Below, piece after piece: positions 24,014-31,761 of a stretch of DNA of 32,269 bases. The position numbers were made by a program, and so were the translations under genes. Each line of letters opens with the position of its first letter. Positions within the stretch are counted from its first letter, which is position 1. The notes beneath the pieces were generated by a model. The model ran no database searches. It saw nothing but the letters and a program-made list of their open reading frames with translations, and was not told the origin of the DNA. The stretch is from a delta proteobacterium NaphS2 (GTDB lineage: Bacteria; Desulfobacterota; DSM-4660; Desulfatiglandales; Desulfatiglandaceae), in NCBI GenBank assembly GCA_000179315.1, contig ADZZ01000468.1:1-32269 (forward strand). Reading direction: 5' to 3'.

Positions 24014-24864
24014 GAAAGCCTCCCGGGCAGGTTTACCCGCAAACGGGGATCCACTACCTTTTCCAGACTGATGGCCAGAAAGGTCACCATCATAATGAGC
24101 AGGGACAAACAGAGGATGGGGGGAAAAAGCCAGTGCCACCAGATGTCCATATAATAATATTGAAGCGCATAGCTGATCATCATCCCCAGGGATTTCCGAC
24201 TGGGGTCCAGAAGGCCCAAAAAAGCGAGGGCCGCCTCCATGAACATGGCCATGCGGGCCTTTGCGGCAAACCCGATGAGATAGAGGGGAAACATCTCAGG
24301 AATAAGATGCCTGGAGATGACATAAGCGCTGCCGCCCCCCATTTGGCGTGCGGCCCGAACGTGAAGGCTCTGTTTGAGGCTCAGGGTCTGGGAACGGATG
24401 GTCTTGCCGATGGTGGGCCACATGAGCCCCGCCAGGATCAACGCCAGAATATGGGGGGATGGCCGAAAGAGCGCCGCCACGAGAATCAGGATCATGATGG
24501 CCGGCGTGGCCAGCAGCACATCGGCCAGCCGCATCAATATCAAATCCGCCACGCCACCGAACCATCCCGCAAGAGCCCCTATAAGCACTCCCAAAAAAAG
24601 AGCCGTGGACGCACTGATCATCCCGAAAAAAAAGGTATTACGGACCGCATAGAGCAATTCCGAAAAGATATCCTGCCCCCCGTCGTTCACGCCCAGCAGG
24701 TGGGTCGAAGAAGGAGGCGACAGGGGAACGAAATCCATATTCCAGGGGCTGAAGGGCGCCAGAAACGGTCCCAGGAATGTGACCATGAGAAAGAAAAGCG
24801 TAAGGATCATGCCGGTCAGGAACCAGGGATCCCGGCGGAGCATATGGGACAGGTTAACGTGCAT
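24010..24864 (-). CDS. Peptide-type ABC importer permease (DppC-like)
   Basis: A 284-residue inner-membrane protein with an N-terminal membrane segment (FLTGMILTLFFLMVTFLGPFLAP) and the DppC-type binding-protein-dependent core. The EAA-like coupling loop is RAARQMGGGSAYVISRHLIPEMFP. The C-terminal segment EAALAFLGLLDPSRKSLGMMI is typical of DppC/OppC. I start at the ATG at 24864, which overlaps the DppB stop by 11 bases; the earlier TTG adds a non-membrane stub. It is coupled to the fused ATPase by ATGA. Confidence 0.9.
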   Translation of the reverse strand: MHVNLSHMLRRDPWFLTGMILTLFFLMVTFLGPFLAPFSPWNMDFVPLSPPSSTHLLGVNDGGQDIFSELLYAVRNTFFFGMISASTALFLGVLIGALAGWFGGVADLILMRLADVLLATPAIMILILVAALFRPSPHILALILAGLMWPTIGKTIRSQTLSLKQSLHVRAARQMGGGSAYVISRHLIPEMFPLYLIGFAAKARMAMFMEAALAFLGLLDPSRKSLGMMISYALQYYYMDIWWHWLFPPILCLSLLIMMVTFLAISLEKVVDPRLRVNLPGRLS

Positions 24865-25843
24865 GGCGAATCCTGGGATCAATGATCCGGTAGGCCCATT
24901 CCAACGCAAAAAAGACCGCCAGAATGATCAAAGAACTCATGAGCACCACCATTTGAATCACCGGCAGGTCCCGGGCCGCGATGGCATTGTAGAGAAGGGT
25001 TCCCACCCCGGGATAAGAGTTGATTCTCTCCACCACCAGGGCACCGGTGATCATGAAGGCCAACCGGATCCCGAAACGGTTCACCACCGGCAGCAGCGCG
25101 TTTCGCGCCGCATGGACGTATCGAATGCGCAAAGGTGGAAGCCCCTTGGCCCGCGCCGTATTGATGTAATCGGCCATGATCACCATGACCATGCTGTTGC
25201 GGGTGAGGAGAAAATTACCCGGAAAATAGGCCAGCACCAGGGTGCCTAATGGGAGCGCCAGATGACGGACCACATCCGCCATATGGCCCAGAAAACCCGG
25301 CTCTCCGTAAGCGGTCTCGGCGCCTGCCGTTGGAAACCACTGAAGCTGTAATGCAAAGACAAAAAGGAGAATCACGCCGGTACAGATCTCAGGAATCCCC
25401 TCCAGCACGGTCATGCCGCCCACCATCCCCTTTTCAATGGCGCTGTTGCGGCGCCAGGCCGCTTCCACCCCCGCCACAAAGCCGATGACCATGGAAATGA
25501 TATGGGCGGATCCCATGAGCAATAGCGTCCACGGCAGTGCGCCCAGAAAAAGGACTGATACGGGTGTGTTGAAAACATAGGAATATCCCCAGTCAAACCG
25601 GGCCAGCCGCCACAGATAATGGCCGAACCCCCCTTGCGGTTCCTGGTCGGCCCGCAATGCCGCCTCCTCTTGGGCGGTGAGCGTCACCTGGGACGCACCA
25701 TAGGTGGCCGTTACGAAATCACCGGGCAAAAAGCGAGGGAGCGCATAACTGATCCAGCTCATTACCAGGGCGGCCAGACAAAAGGTGGCAACGAGTCCCA
25801 GGTCACTTCTGAAAAACCGCTTTTCTTTAGCTCCCCCCTGCAC
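24854..25843 (-). CDS. Peptide-type ABC importer permease (DppB-like)
   Basis: A 329-residue permease with several membrane segments. The first spans about residues 17-37, followed by the periplasmic LPGDFVTATYG region of DppB-type proteins. The coupling loop is INTARAKGLPPLRIRYVHAARNALLPVV. Near the end, GALVVERINSYPGVGTLLYNAI is the usual DppB/OppB signature. The likely start is a GTG that lies inside a 16-base repeat also found after enolase, only 9 bases from the binding-protein stop. No alternative start precedes the first membrane segment. Confidence 0.88.
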   Translation of the reverse strand: MQGGAKEKRFFRSDLGLVATFCLAALVMSWISYALPRFLPGDFVTATYGASQVTLTAQEEAALRADQEPQGGFGHYLWRLARFDWGYSYVFNTPVSVLFLGALPWTLLLMGSAHIISMVIGFVAGVEAAWRRNSAIEKGMVGGMTVLEGIPEICTGVILLFVFALQLQWFPTAGAETAYGEPGFLGHMADVVRHLALPLGTLVLAYFPGNFLLTRNSMVMVIMADYINTARAKGLPPLRIRYVHAARNALLPVVNRFGIRLAFMITGALVVERINSYPGVGTLLYNAIAARDLPVIQMVVLMSSLIILAVFFALEWAYRIIDPRIRHAR

Positions 25844-25852
25844 CCTGCCCCC
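25837..25852 (-). repeat. Second copy of the GC-rich 16-base repeat
   Basis: Minus-strand GGGGGCAGGGTGCAGG, identical to 1501-1516. It spans the junction between binding-protein stop and permease start and contains the permease GTG. Confidence 0.5.
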
Positions 25853-27453
25853 TATTCAATCAGTGCCATCTTATTCTGGGCAATAGGAATCCCGAGAGCA
25901 ATCCCGCCTTTGGTGTAATACCACGCAATCCCTTTTTCGGGATTATAGGCCGCCATGGAAACCGGGTAGTAGAGCGAGATGGCCGGAAGCTCGTCCGCAT
26001 AAATGCGCTGTATTTCGTACACAATGGCTTTACGCTTTTCTTCGTTCATTTCGGTCATCTGTGCATCCAAAAGCTCCAGGAGCTCCCGGTTGGCGCCGTA
26101 ACGGGCGGAATTAACGGATCCTGCCACCCTTGGACTGATCATCCGTTCAAGGGTCATGGCATCCCCCAATAGCCCCCCATGCCCTGTAACGGCCAGGTCA
26201 AACTCCCAGTTTCGGACCTTGGCATCGGCAGTGGCCTGCTCCAGATTGACCAGATCCACTGAAATACCCACATTTTCAAGTTGCTTTTTCAGCACCTCTC
26301 CGTCCCGATCGGCCATGGATTCCCCTGCCACCGTAATGTTGGAGATCAGGACTTCCAGCCTCAAGGGAGTGCCGTTTTTTTCCATGAACCCCTTCTCGTT
26401 TTCTTGATATCCCAACGAGGCAAGAATTTTCCGGGCTTTCTCAGGATTATGGGGATACTGGGGGGTGTCGGGGTTGTAAAAGACGTGATCCGGGGATAAT
26501 AACCCAAAGGAAGCGGGACTTCCGAAACCCCGATGGGCCTTGTCGATGATCTCCTGCTGGTTGATGGCATAAGCCAATGCCTTTCGAAACCGTTTATCGT
26601 TCAAGGGGGACTTTTTATGGTTGATCATCAGCTTTTTATTCCAGCCCCGGGGACTTGTAAGAATCACCATTCCTTTCTTTTTAAGATGAGCGGCCATATC
26701 CGGCTTGATGTTCACAAGATCCGCTTTATGGCTTAAGAGCGCCATCAGAGGGTTTTTGGCTTTGATGTAGATCACCCGGTCCACCACCGGTTTCCCCAGG
26801 TAATAGTCCTTGTTGGCTTCAAAGAGATATGTTCCTTTGGTGCTGTCAAAGTCCACGAATCTGTAAGGACCGGTACCAATGAAGGCGTTAGGGTCCTGAT
26901 ACCGTTTGGGATCGTCTACCTTTTCCCAGATGTGCCTTGGCAAAATGGGCATGGTCCCTCCCACATAGGCCATGAAAGGGGCGTAGGGTTCCTTGAGCTG
27001 TATGGATACCGAGTGGAGCCCTAAGCGCTCGGCGCCGGCCACCTTACCAAGGGGTACCCATTGATACGGGTGTTTCTTAAAATAGTCGATGGTAAACACC
27101 ACATCATCGGCCGTAAACGGCTTTCCGTCGTGCCACAGGACCCCTTCCTGAAGCTGAAAAATGAAGCGCAAAGATTCAGGGTCATACCGCCAGTTCTTGG
27201 CCAGGGCGGGGATATTGCCGTTGGCATCTTTCCAGACCAGGGTGTCGAACACCATCGCCATCCGCAGATATCCGGGTCCCCTGGGATAGTGCTGAAAGGC
27301 GTTGGGATAACCCCAGTCCCCCTTACCGTCGGCAATCCGGATTTCCTTTGCCGGGTCTTTGGCCCAAACGCCGGACGAAAATAGAAACAAGCTCGACAGC
27401 ATCAGGATCAAAACACGGAAGAATATAACTATTCGATTTTTTGTGTGATTCAC
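25852..27453 (-). CDS. Extracytoplasmic solute-binding protein, family 5 (peptide/nickel type)
   Basis: A 533-residue periplasmic binding protein. From the GTG at 27453 it opens with a basic start and hydrophobic core (FFRVLILMLSSLFLFSSG) with likely cleavage after VWA. Family 5 motifs are FTADDVVFTIDYFKKHP, NAFIGTGPYRF and RFRKALAYAINQQEIIDKA. It captures the substrate and passes it to the permeases encoded next. GAGGAGGT precedes the GTG at good spacing. An upstream in-frame TTG (27498) also has AGGAGG, but it would bury the signal peptide. The ligand could be peptides, nickel or another small solute; no nickel-specific neighbours are present. Confidence 0.9.
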   Translation of the reverse strand: MNHTKNRIVIFFRVLILMLSSLFLFSSGVWAKDPAKEIRIADGKGDWGYPNAFQHYPRGPGYLRMAMVFDTLVWKDANGNIPALAKNWRYDPESLRFIFQLQEGVLWHDGKPFTADDVVFTIDYFKKHPYQWVPLGKVAGAERLGLHSVSIQLKEPYAPFMAYVGGTMPILPRHIWEKVDDPKRYQDPNAFIGTGPYRFVDFDSTKGTYLFEANKDYYLGKPVVDRVIYIKAKNPLMALLSHKADLVNIKPDMAAHLKKKGMVILTSPRGWNKKLMINHKKSPLNDKRFRKALAYAINQQEIIDKAHRGFGSPASFGLLSPDHVFYNPDTPQYPHNPEKARKILASLGYQENEKGFMEKNGTPLRLEVLISNITVAGESMADRDGEVLKKQLENVGISVDLVNLEQATADAKVRNWEFDLAVTGHGGLLGDAMTLERMISPRVAGSVNSARYGANRELLELLDAQMTEMNEEKRKAIVYEIQRIYADELPAISLYYPVSMAAYNPEKGIAWYYTKGGIALGIPIAQNKMALIE

Positions 27454-27614
27454 GGGTACCTCCTCAACCGGAGCAACTTTGGCAAAAAAAAACCACAAAG
27501 AGATGCCTCCTACATGGAGGAAACGCCTTCATGGCTCAATTGCGATAAAATCGGGTTTTGGACTGCGAAATACCGTATTTCTGCAAAATCGGCTTCTTGC
27601 CGAAAATTGAAGGG

Positions 27615-27643
27615 AATTTAATCAGTTTCGGCGATATTGTCAA
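27615..27643 (-). promoter_or_regulatory. Promoter candidate for the ABC importer operon
   Basis: Minus strand TTGACA (27638-27643), 17-base spacer, TAAATT (27615-27620; 4 of 6). It gives a leader of roughly 155 bases. Downstream, CCTCC/GGAGG (27516-27520 and 27506-27510) can pair across five bases, hiding the SD of the alternative TTG start. Confidence 0.55.
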
Positions 27644-27711
27644 GACGTTTCATTCCGAATAATCCGGACACGGTGACAGACATCCTCATTTAAGTCAGGC
27701 GGATATTGCAG

Positions 27712-29535
27712 TTACGAATCCCTAAACTGCATATCATGAAGTTGTTTAAAGCGCCCGTTTTTCGCCATCAGTTCGGACAGACTGCCGGATTCGACGATTT
27801 GGCCGGCTTCCAGGACAAAGATGCGGTCGGCTTTGCGAATAGTGCTGAGCCGGTGGGCCACGATGAGAATGGTCCGCGTCCCTTTCAGCCCTTCGATAGC
27901 CTTTTGAACGCGCCCTTCACTCTCGGCGTCCAAGGCGGAAGCGGCCTCGTCCAGCATCAAAATGGCGGGCTCCACCAGAATGGCCCTGGCAATGGCGATC
28001 CGCTGACGTTGACCTCCCGAGAGCAAACTCCCCATGTCGCCGATGGATGTTTCATACCCTTTGGGTTGGGCCATGATAAAATCGTGCGCGTAGGCCGCCC
28101 TGGCCGCGGACTCGACTTCATCCGCGCTTTTTTCGGGATCACCATAGCTGATGTTGTAGCGGATGGTTTCATTAAAAAGCAGAATTTCCTGGTTCACAAT
28201 GCCGATACGTTTTCGAAGGGATTCTAGCGTGACATCGCGAACGTCATGACCATCGATGAGGATGGCCCCTCCGGTCACATCGTAGAACCTGGGGATCAGG
28301 TCCAGGAGGGTACTTTTCCCGGCGCCGGTGGATCCCACAAAGGCCGCCATTTCCCCTGCCTCCAGCGTAAAGGAGACATCTCTTAACACCGGTTCATCGG
28401 GCGCGTAAGCAAAATTCACATTCTTGAACGCGATGGTCCCTTTCCGGCGGGAAAGCACTTCTGCACCATCTTTATCCCGGATTTCGGGCACCGTTCGCAT
28501 GATTTCAAAAACCCGGTCGGTGGCGCCCTGAAGGGTTTTGATATGGTTATTGACCAGTGCCAAACGCTTGATGGGCCGGTACACACGGGAAAATGCATAG
28601 GCCATGGCCAAGAGTTCCCCCAGGGTGTGGTGAAAATAGACTTTCCCAACGATCAAAATGGCGGGCATGACCAGAAAGACCACCGTATCCATGAGCGGTC
28701 CCAACCCCAGATGCCAGCGATTCCACCGCATCACTTTTTTATACAGATTTTCGGCCAAATCGCTAAAACGCTCCGATTCACGTTTTCCCGTAAAGTATTC
28801 ATGCACCAGTTTGAGGCACAGAAGAGTTTCATGATAGGTAGAGGTCACATCCGCCGTGGCGTTCTGAACGTAGGTGGAATTTTTCTTTACCTTTCGGCCG
28901 AACAGCCGAATCAGCAGCGCAATCAGGGGCACCATGAAGAAAACCAGCAGTGTCATCTTGAGATTCATGACGAACAGGTACATGAGAAAGACAAAGGCTG
29001 TCAGCGGGTACTCGATGAGACCCAGCAGAATTTCGGCAATCAGCCCCTGCAGAACGGACAGGTCCGCCGTGGACCGGGCCACCAGTTCCCCGGCTTTTGT
29101 CTTATGGTAAAAACTCTGCGGCAGGGAAATGAACTTTCTAAACAAGTCGACCCGCACGGATTTTACGGCTTTGTTGGAGAAGGATGCCGCCGCCAAACCG
29201 GCCAGGTAGGTGGTTAGGGATTTGATGAAGATAGATACAAAGGCGACCAGCGTCAGCAGCACCAGAAGCCGGTTGGGCGTTATATCTTTGATCACCGTTA
29301 CATCGGTCCGCTTGACGGAGAAAAGAGAATTGCCGTCAAATGCGAACCACGGAATTTTCCAGGCCACCGGCGCGGCCCCGGTTTTCATGCCTTCGTCAAC
29401 GAAAGGCTGCAGCAGATATACCGGCACCACCTGAAAAAGAGATGCCACAATCATCAGGGCCACGGCGGTGACAACCATGCCCCGGTGGCGGTTCACATAT
29501 GAGGCAATCTCCTTGCCCAGGATGCGGTCTAACAT
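27712..29535 (-). CDS. MsbA-like ABC exporter (half-transporter with fused ATPase)
   Basis: A 607-residue type IV ABC exporter. Residues about 1-330 hold the six-helix membrane domain, with the first coupling region at SVRVDLFRKFISLPQSFYHKTKAGEL. The ATPase has GSTGAGKST (Walker A, 401-409), LLSGGQRQRIAIARA, ILMLDEAASALD and VAHRLST. The extracellular stretch between helices 1 and 2 (about 50-88) is longer than in E. coli MsbA. This subfamily flips lipid A precursors, lipids or drugs. It works as a homodimer because no partner gene is nearby. Export of the product of the 2-11 kb cluster is conceivable but the genes are far apart. Confidence 0.9.
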   Translation of the reverse strand: MLDRILGKEIASYVNRHRGMVVTAVALMIVASLFQVVPVYLLQPFVDEGMKTGAAPVAWKIPWFAFDGNSLFSVKRTDVTVIKDITPNRLLVLLTLVAFVSIFIKSLTTYLAGLAAASFSNKAVKSVRVDLFRKFISLPQSFYHKTKAGELVARSTADLSVLQGLIAEILLGLIEYPLTAFVFLMYLFVMNLKMTLLVFFMVPLIALLIRLFGRKVKKNSTYVQNATADVTSTYHETLLCLKLVHEYFTGKRESERFSDLAENLYKKVMRWNRWHLGLGPLMDTVVFLVMPAILIVGKVYFHHTLGELLAMAYAFSRVYRPIKRLALVNNHIKTLQGATDRVFEIMRTVPEIRDKDGAEVLSRRKGTIAFKNVNFAYAPDEPVLRDVSFTLEAGEMAAFVGSTGAGKSTLLDLIPRFYDVTGGAILIDGHDVRDVTLESLRKRIGIVNQEILLFNETIRYNISYGDPEKSADEVESAARAAYAHDFIMAQPKGYETSIGDMGSLLSGGQRQRIAIARAILVEPAILMLDEAASALDAESEGRVQKAIEGLKGTRTILIVAHRLSTIRKADRIFVLEAGQIVESGSLSELMAKNGRFKQLHDMQFRDS

Positions 29536-29614
29536 TTTCAGTAGCGGTTTCGGGGTACCGGGTTCTCGATGGTCAATACCGGAAACCTGATGCGGATTCG
29601 GAGAATATGGAGGG

Positions 29615-30766
29615 TCATAGAGCGCCGATCAGTCTTGAAATTACAATGCGCTGAACTTCGGAGGTTCCCTCTCCGATTTCCAGAAGTTTCTGGTCGCGGT
29701 AGAAACGTTCCACATCATATTCCTTCATGAGGCCGTATCCGCCGTGAAGTTGGACCGCGTGGTTGGCACACCGATACATGACTTCGGAACAGTGAAGTTT
29801 GGCCATGGCCGCTTCCTTGCCGAAAGGTTTTTGCTGGTCCCTGAGCCAGCAGGCCTTGTAAAGAATCAACCGGGCGCATTCAATTTCAAGGGCCATGTCC
29901 GCCAGTTTGAATGCATTCACCTGAAAATTGCTGATGGGTTTACCAAACTGGGTCCGCTCTCTGCTGTATTTCAGCGCCAGATCGTAACAGCCCTGAGCCC
30001 CTCCCAGCCCCATGGCGCCGATGGACAGACGGCCCCCGTCAAGGGTCTGCATCATTTGATGAAAACCGTTTCCCCTGGGTCCCAGCATGTTTTCATCAGG
30101 GACCCGGCAGTCGTCGAAATACAGCTCACTGGTATTGGAGGCCCGCCACATGAGTTTTCCGTGCATTTCCCGGGCCTCAAAACCGGGTGTTCCGGCTTCA
30201 ACGAGAATACAGGAGAGTTCCGGCCGGCCGTCTTCACGCGTACCGGTACGGCAGAGAGAGGTCACACCGGATGTAAGTTTTGTGGAAGCATTGGTAATAA
30301 AGATTTTGCTGCCGTTGATGACCCATTGATCACCATCTAAAACAGCCGTTGTTTTGGAGTTGGATGCATCCGACCCCGCATCCGGTTCCGTCAGGCCGAA
30401 TCCCCAAAGAGCCTCGCCGCTGCATAGTTTCGGCAGATATTTCTGTTTCTGCTCCTCGCTGCCAAAATAATAGAGAGGGCCGATGCCCAGTGAATTTCCC
30501 GCGGCCACGGTGGCCGCATGGGAACCATCGACACGTGCAATCTCTTCGGTGGCGATTGCGTAGGAGATGTAGTCCATCCCCTGCCCACCGTATTTTTCGG
30601 AGACGAACATCCCGAAAAGCCCCAACGCTGCCATTTTCCGCATGGTGTCGTAGGAGAAGGTCTCCTTTTCGTCCAATTCTCTGGCAACAGGTTTAATTTC
30701 ATTTTCGGCAAAGTCACGAACCGAATTCCGTAGAATTTCTTGTTCCATCGAAAGGCTGAAGTCCAT
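29615..30766 (-). CDS. Acyl-CoA dehydrogenase (short/medium-chain type), intact
   Basis: A 383-residue FAD enzyme that oxidises acyl-CoA to 2-enoyl-CoA in beta-oxidation. It has all three domains. The N-terminal helices include GLFGMFVSEKYGGQGMDY; the mid domain has WGFGLTEPDAGSDASN and WVINGSKIFITNA; the C-terminal domain has FGKPISNFQVNAFKLADM and VQLHGGYGLMKEYDVERFYRD. The catalytic glutamate lies in LEIGEGTSEVQR (about Glu366), the position used by short- and medium-chain enzymes. Start is the ATG at 30766 after GAGGAAA; an upstream frame adds 15 charged residues. It is divergent from the XRE-cupin regulator, a likely controller. Confidence 0.92.
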   Translation of the reverse strand: MDFSLSMEQEILRNSVRDFAENEIKPVARELDEKETFSYDTMRKMAALGLFGMFVSEKYGGQGMDYISYAIATEEIARVDGSHAATVAAGNSLGIGPLYYFGSEEQKQKYLPKLCSGEALWGFGLTEPDAGSDASNSKTTAVLDGDQWVINGSKIFITNASTKLTSGVTSLCRTGTREDGRPELSCILVEAGTPGFEAREMHGKLMWRASNTSELYFDDCRVPDENMLGPRGNGFHQMMQTLDGGRLSIGAMGLGGAQGCYDLALKYSRERTQFGKPISNFQVNAFKLADMALEIECARLILYKACWLRDQQKPFGKEAAMAKLHCSEVMYRCANHAVQLHGGYGLMKEYDVERFYRDQKLLEIGEGTSEVQRIVISRLIGAL

Positions 30767-30989
30767 GATCGTTTCCTCGTGCTTGGTTACGGGTTCCTTA
30801 TTACGCTTCACAGTTCTTGTAACGGGTGGAAGCGAAATATGTCAACAAAAAAGGAGGCGAATTAAGGAAATTATTTAGCATTGGTTAATTTTTTTCCTGT
30901 TTAACATTTTCAAAAAAACTCTTTTATATTGATAAAACAATAGATTATAATAATTTCGAATTGTTTTCCGGTTGCCCTCCAAAAAGATA

Positions 30990-31019
30990 TTGACAAATCA
31001 GTAAATGTTAATCTATAAT
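30990..31019 (+). promoter_or_regulatory. Consensus promoter of the XRE-cupin gene with a candidate operator
   Basis: TTGACA (30990-30995) and TATAAT (31014-31019), both perfect, with an 18-base spacer. The spacer contains AAATGTTAA (31003-31011), whose reverse complement TTAACATTT occurs at 30901-30909 nearer the divergent acyl-CoA dehydrogenase. A regulator binding both could control both genes. The 297 bases between the two genes are AT-rich and hold no other gene. Confidence 0.75.
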
Positions 31020-31063
31020 ACATCTTAACCATTAGCAAACATCCACCCGGAACTCATAATGCC

Positions 31064-31606
31064 ATGAATCTCGGTCCCTTAATCCGAAGACACAGAAAAG
31101 ACAGAAACCTCACTTTAAAGGCGATAGCAGAAAAAGCGGGCATTTCCGAAGGTTTCATGAGCCAGGTGGAAAACAATGTCAAATCGCCTTCGGTGGATAC
31201 CCTGGTAAAAATCTGCAATGCCATCGGCGTAAACGCCGGCGACCTCTTAAATCAAATGCACGAACAGGAACGGGCGGTTCTCATTCGAAAGCAGGAATGG
31301 GACGATGTGGATCTGCCCCATACCGGTTTTATTACGCGGCGATTTTTCCCACCGGAAAACCGCATCGTCATTGACAGCGCCATTCTGGTGCTGCTGCCCA
31401 ACAAATCCATTCCAGTCAGGAAAGATATCAACAACGGGCAGGAGCTTCTTTGCATCCTCAAAGGATCATTGGAATTGGTACGTAGCGACGAAACCATCAC
31501 TCTTTTTGAAGGAGACATCATCCATTACTGGTCCGATAAAGACAAACAGAAGATTATTAACCGCAATGAGAAGGAGGCGGTGGCGCTATGGATTGGAACG
31601 CTTTGA
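31064..31606 (+). CDS. XRE-family regulator with C-terminal cupin domain
   Basis: A 180-residue regulator. Residues 1-62 form the XRE helix-turn-helix (LIRRHRKDRNLTLKAIAEKAGISEGFMSQVENN, then SPSVDTLVKICNAIGV). Residues about 100-178 form a small beta-barrel cupin (GQELLCILKGSLELV, LFEGDIIHYWSDKD) that would bind a small ligand. It is divergent from the acyl-CoA dehydrogenase and precedes a thiolase-family gene on the same strand by about 155 bases. This suggests control of acyl-CoA metabolism. The SD is weak. The ligand is unknown. Confidence 0.9.
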   Translation: MNLGPLIRRHRKDRNLTLKAIAEKAGISEGFMSQVENNVKSPSVDTLVKICNAIGVNAGDLLNQMHEQERAVLIRKQEWDDVDLPHTGFITRRFFPPENRIVIDSAILVLLPNKSIPVRKDINNGQELLCILKGSLELVRSDETITLFEGDIIHYWSDKDKQKIINRNEKEAVALWIGTL

Positions 31607-31623
31607 TGGCTCATGGCTGATGG
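31605..31623 (+). repeat. Short intergenic repeat-like sequence, second copy
   Basis: GATGGCTCATGGCTGATGG begins in the stop codon of the XRE-cupin gene and is related to 10135-10157. Confidence 0.35.
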
Positions 31624-31666
31624 TAAGGATGGGATCGCATCGTGAATGATATTGGATAGTGTTAAG

Positions 31667-31731
31667 TATCACATTATGCACATTATGATATCCCTCAGTG
31701 AAAAACTGGGGCGAACGAAGGGCTTAAGTCC
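31667..31731 (+). promoter_or_regulatory. Structured upstream region of the thiolase-family gene
   Basis: It contains CATTATG twice (31672-31678 and 31681-31687) inside a TATCA/TGATA dyad, a hairpin-forming CCCTCAGT-GAAAA-ACTGGGG, and a near-perfect palindrome GGGCTTAAGTCC (31720-31731) ending 30 bases before the start codon. One or more may be operators. No consensus -35/-10 pair stands out. Confidence 0.35.
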
Positions 31732-31761
31732 TGACAACCTGTAAATGAGGGAGGTTATGGT

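Noticed and set aside
22076-27453. Calling the importer a nickel system
   Set aside because: Family 5 binding proteins and Dpp-type parts serve peptides, nickel and other solutes; nothing here is nickel-specific.
27454-27711. Riboswitch in the long leader of the importer operon
   Set aside because: Apart from a five-base hairpin, no conserved riboswitch core could be recognised by eye.
27712-29535. Naming the exporter msbA and assigning it to the lipid cluster
   Set aside because: The subfamily exports many lipids and drugs, and it lies 17 kb from the cluster with its own neighbours.
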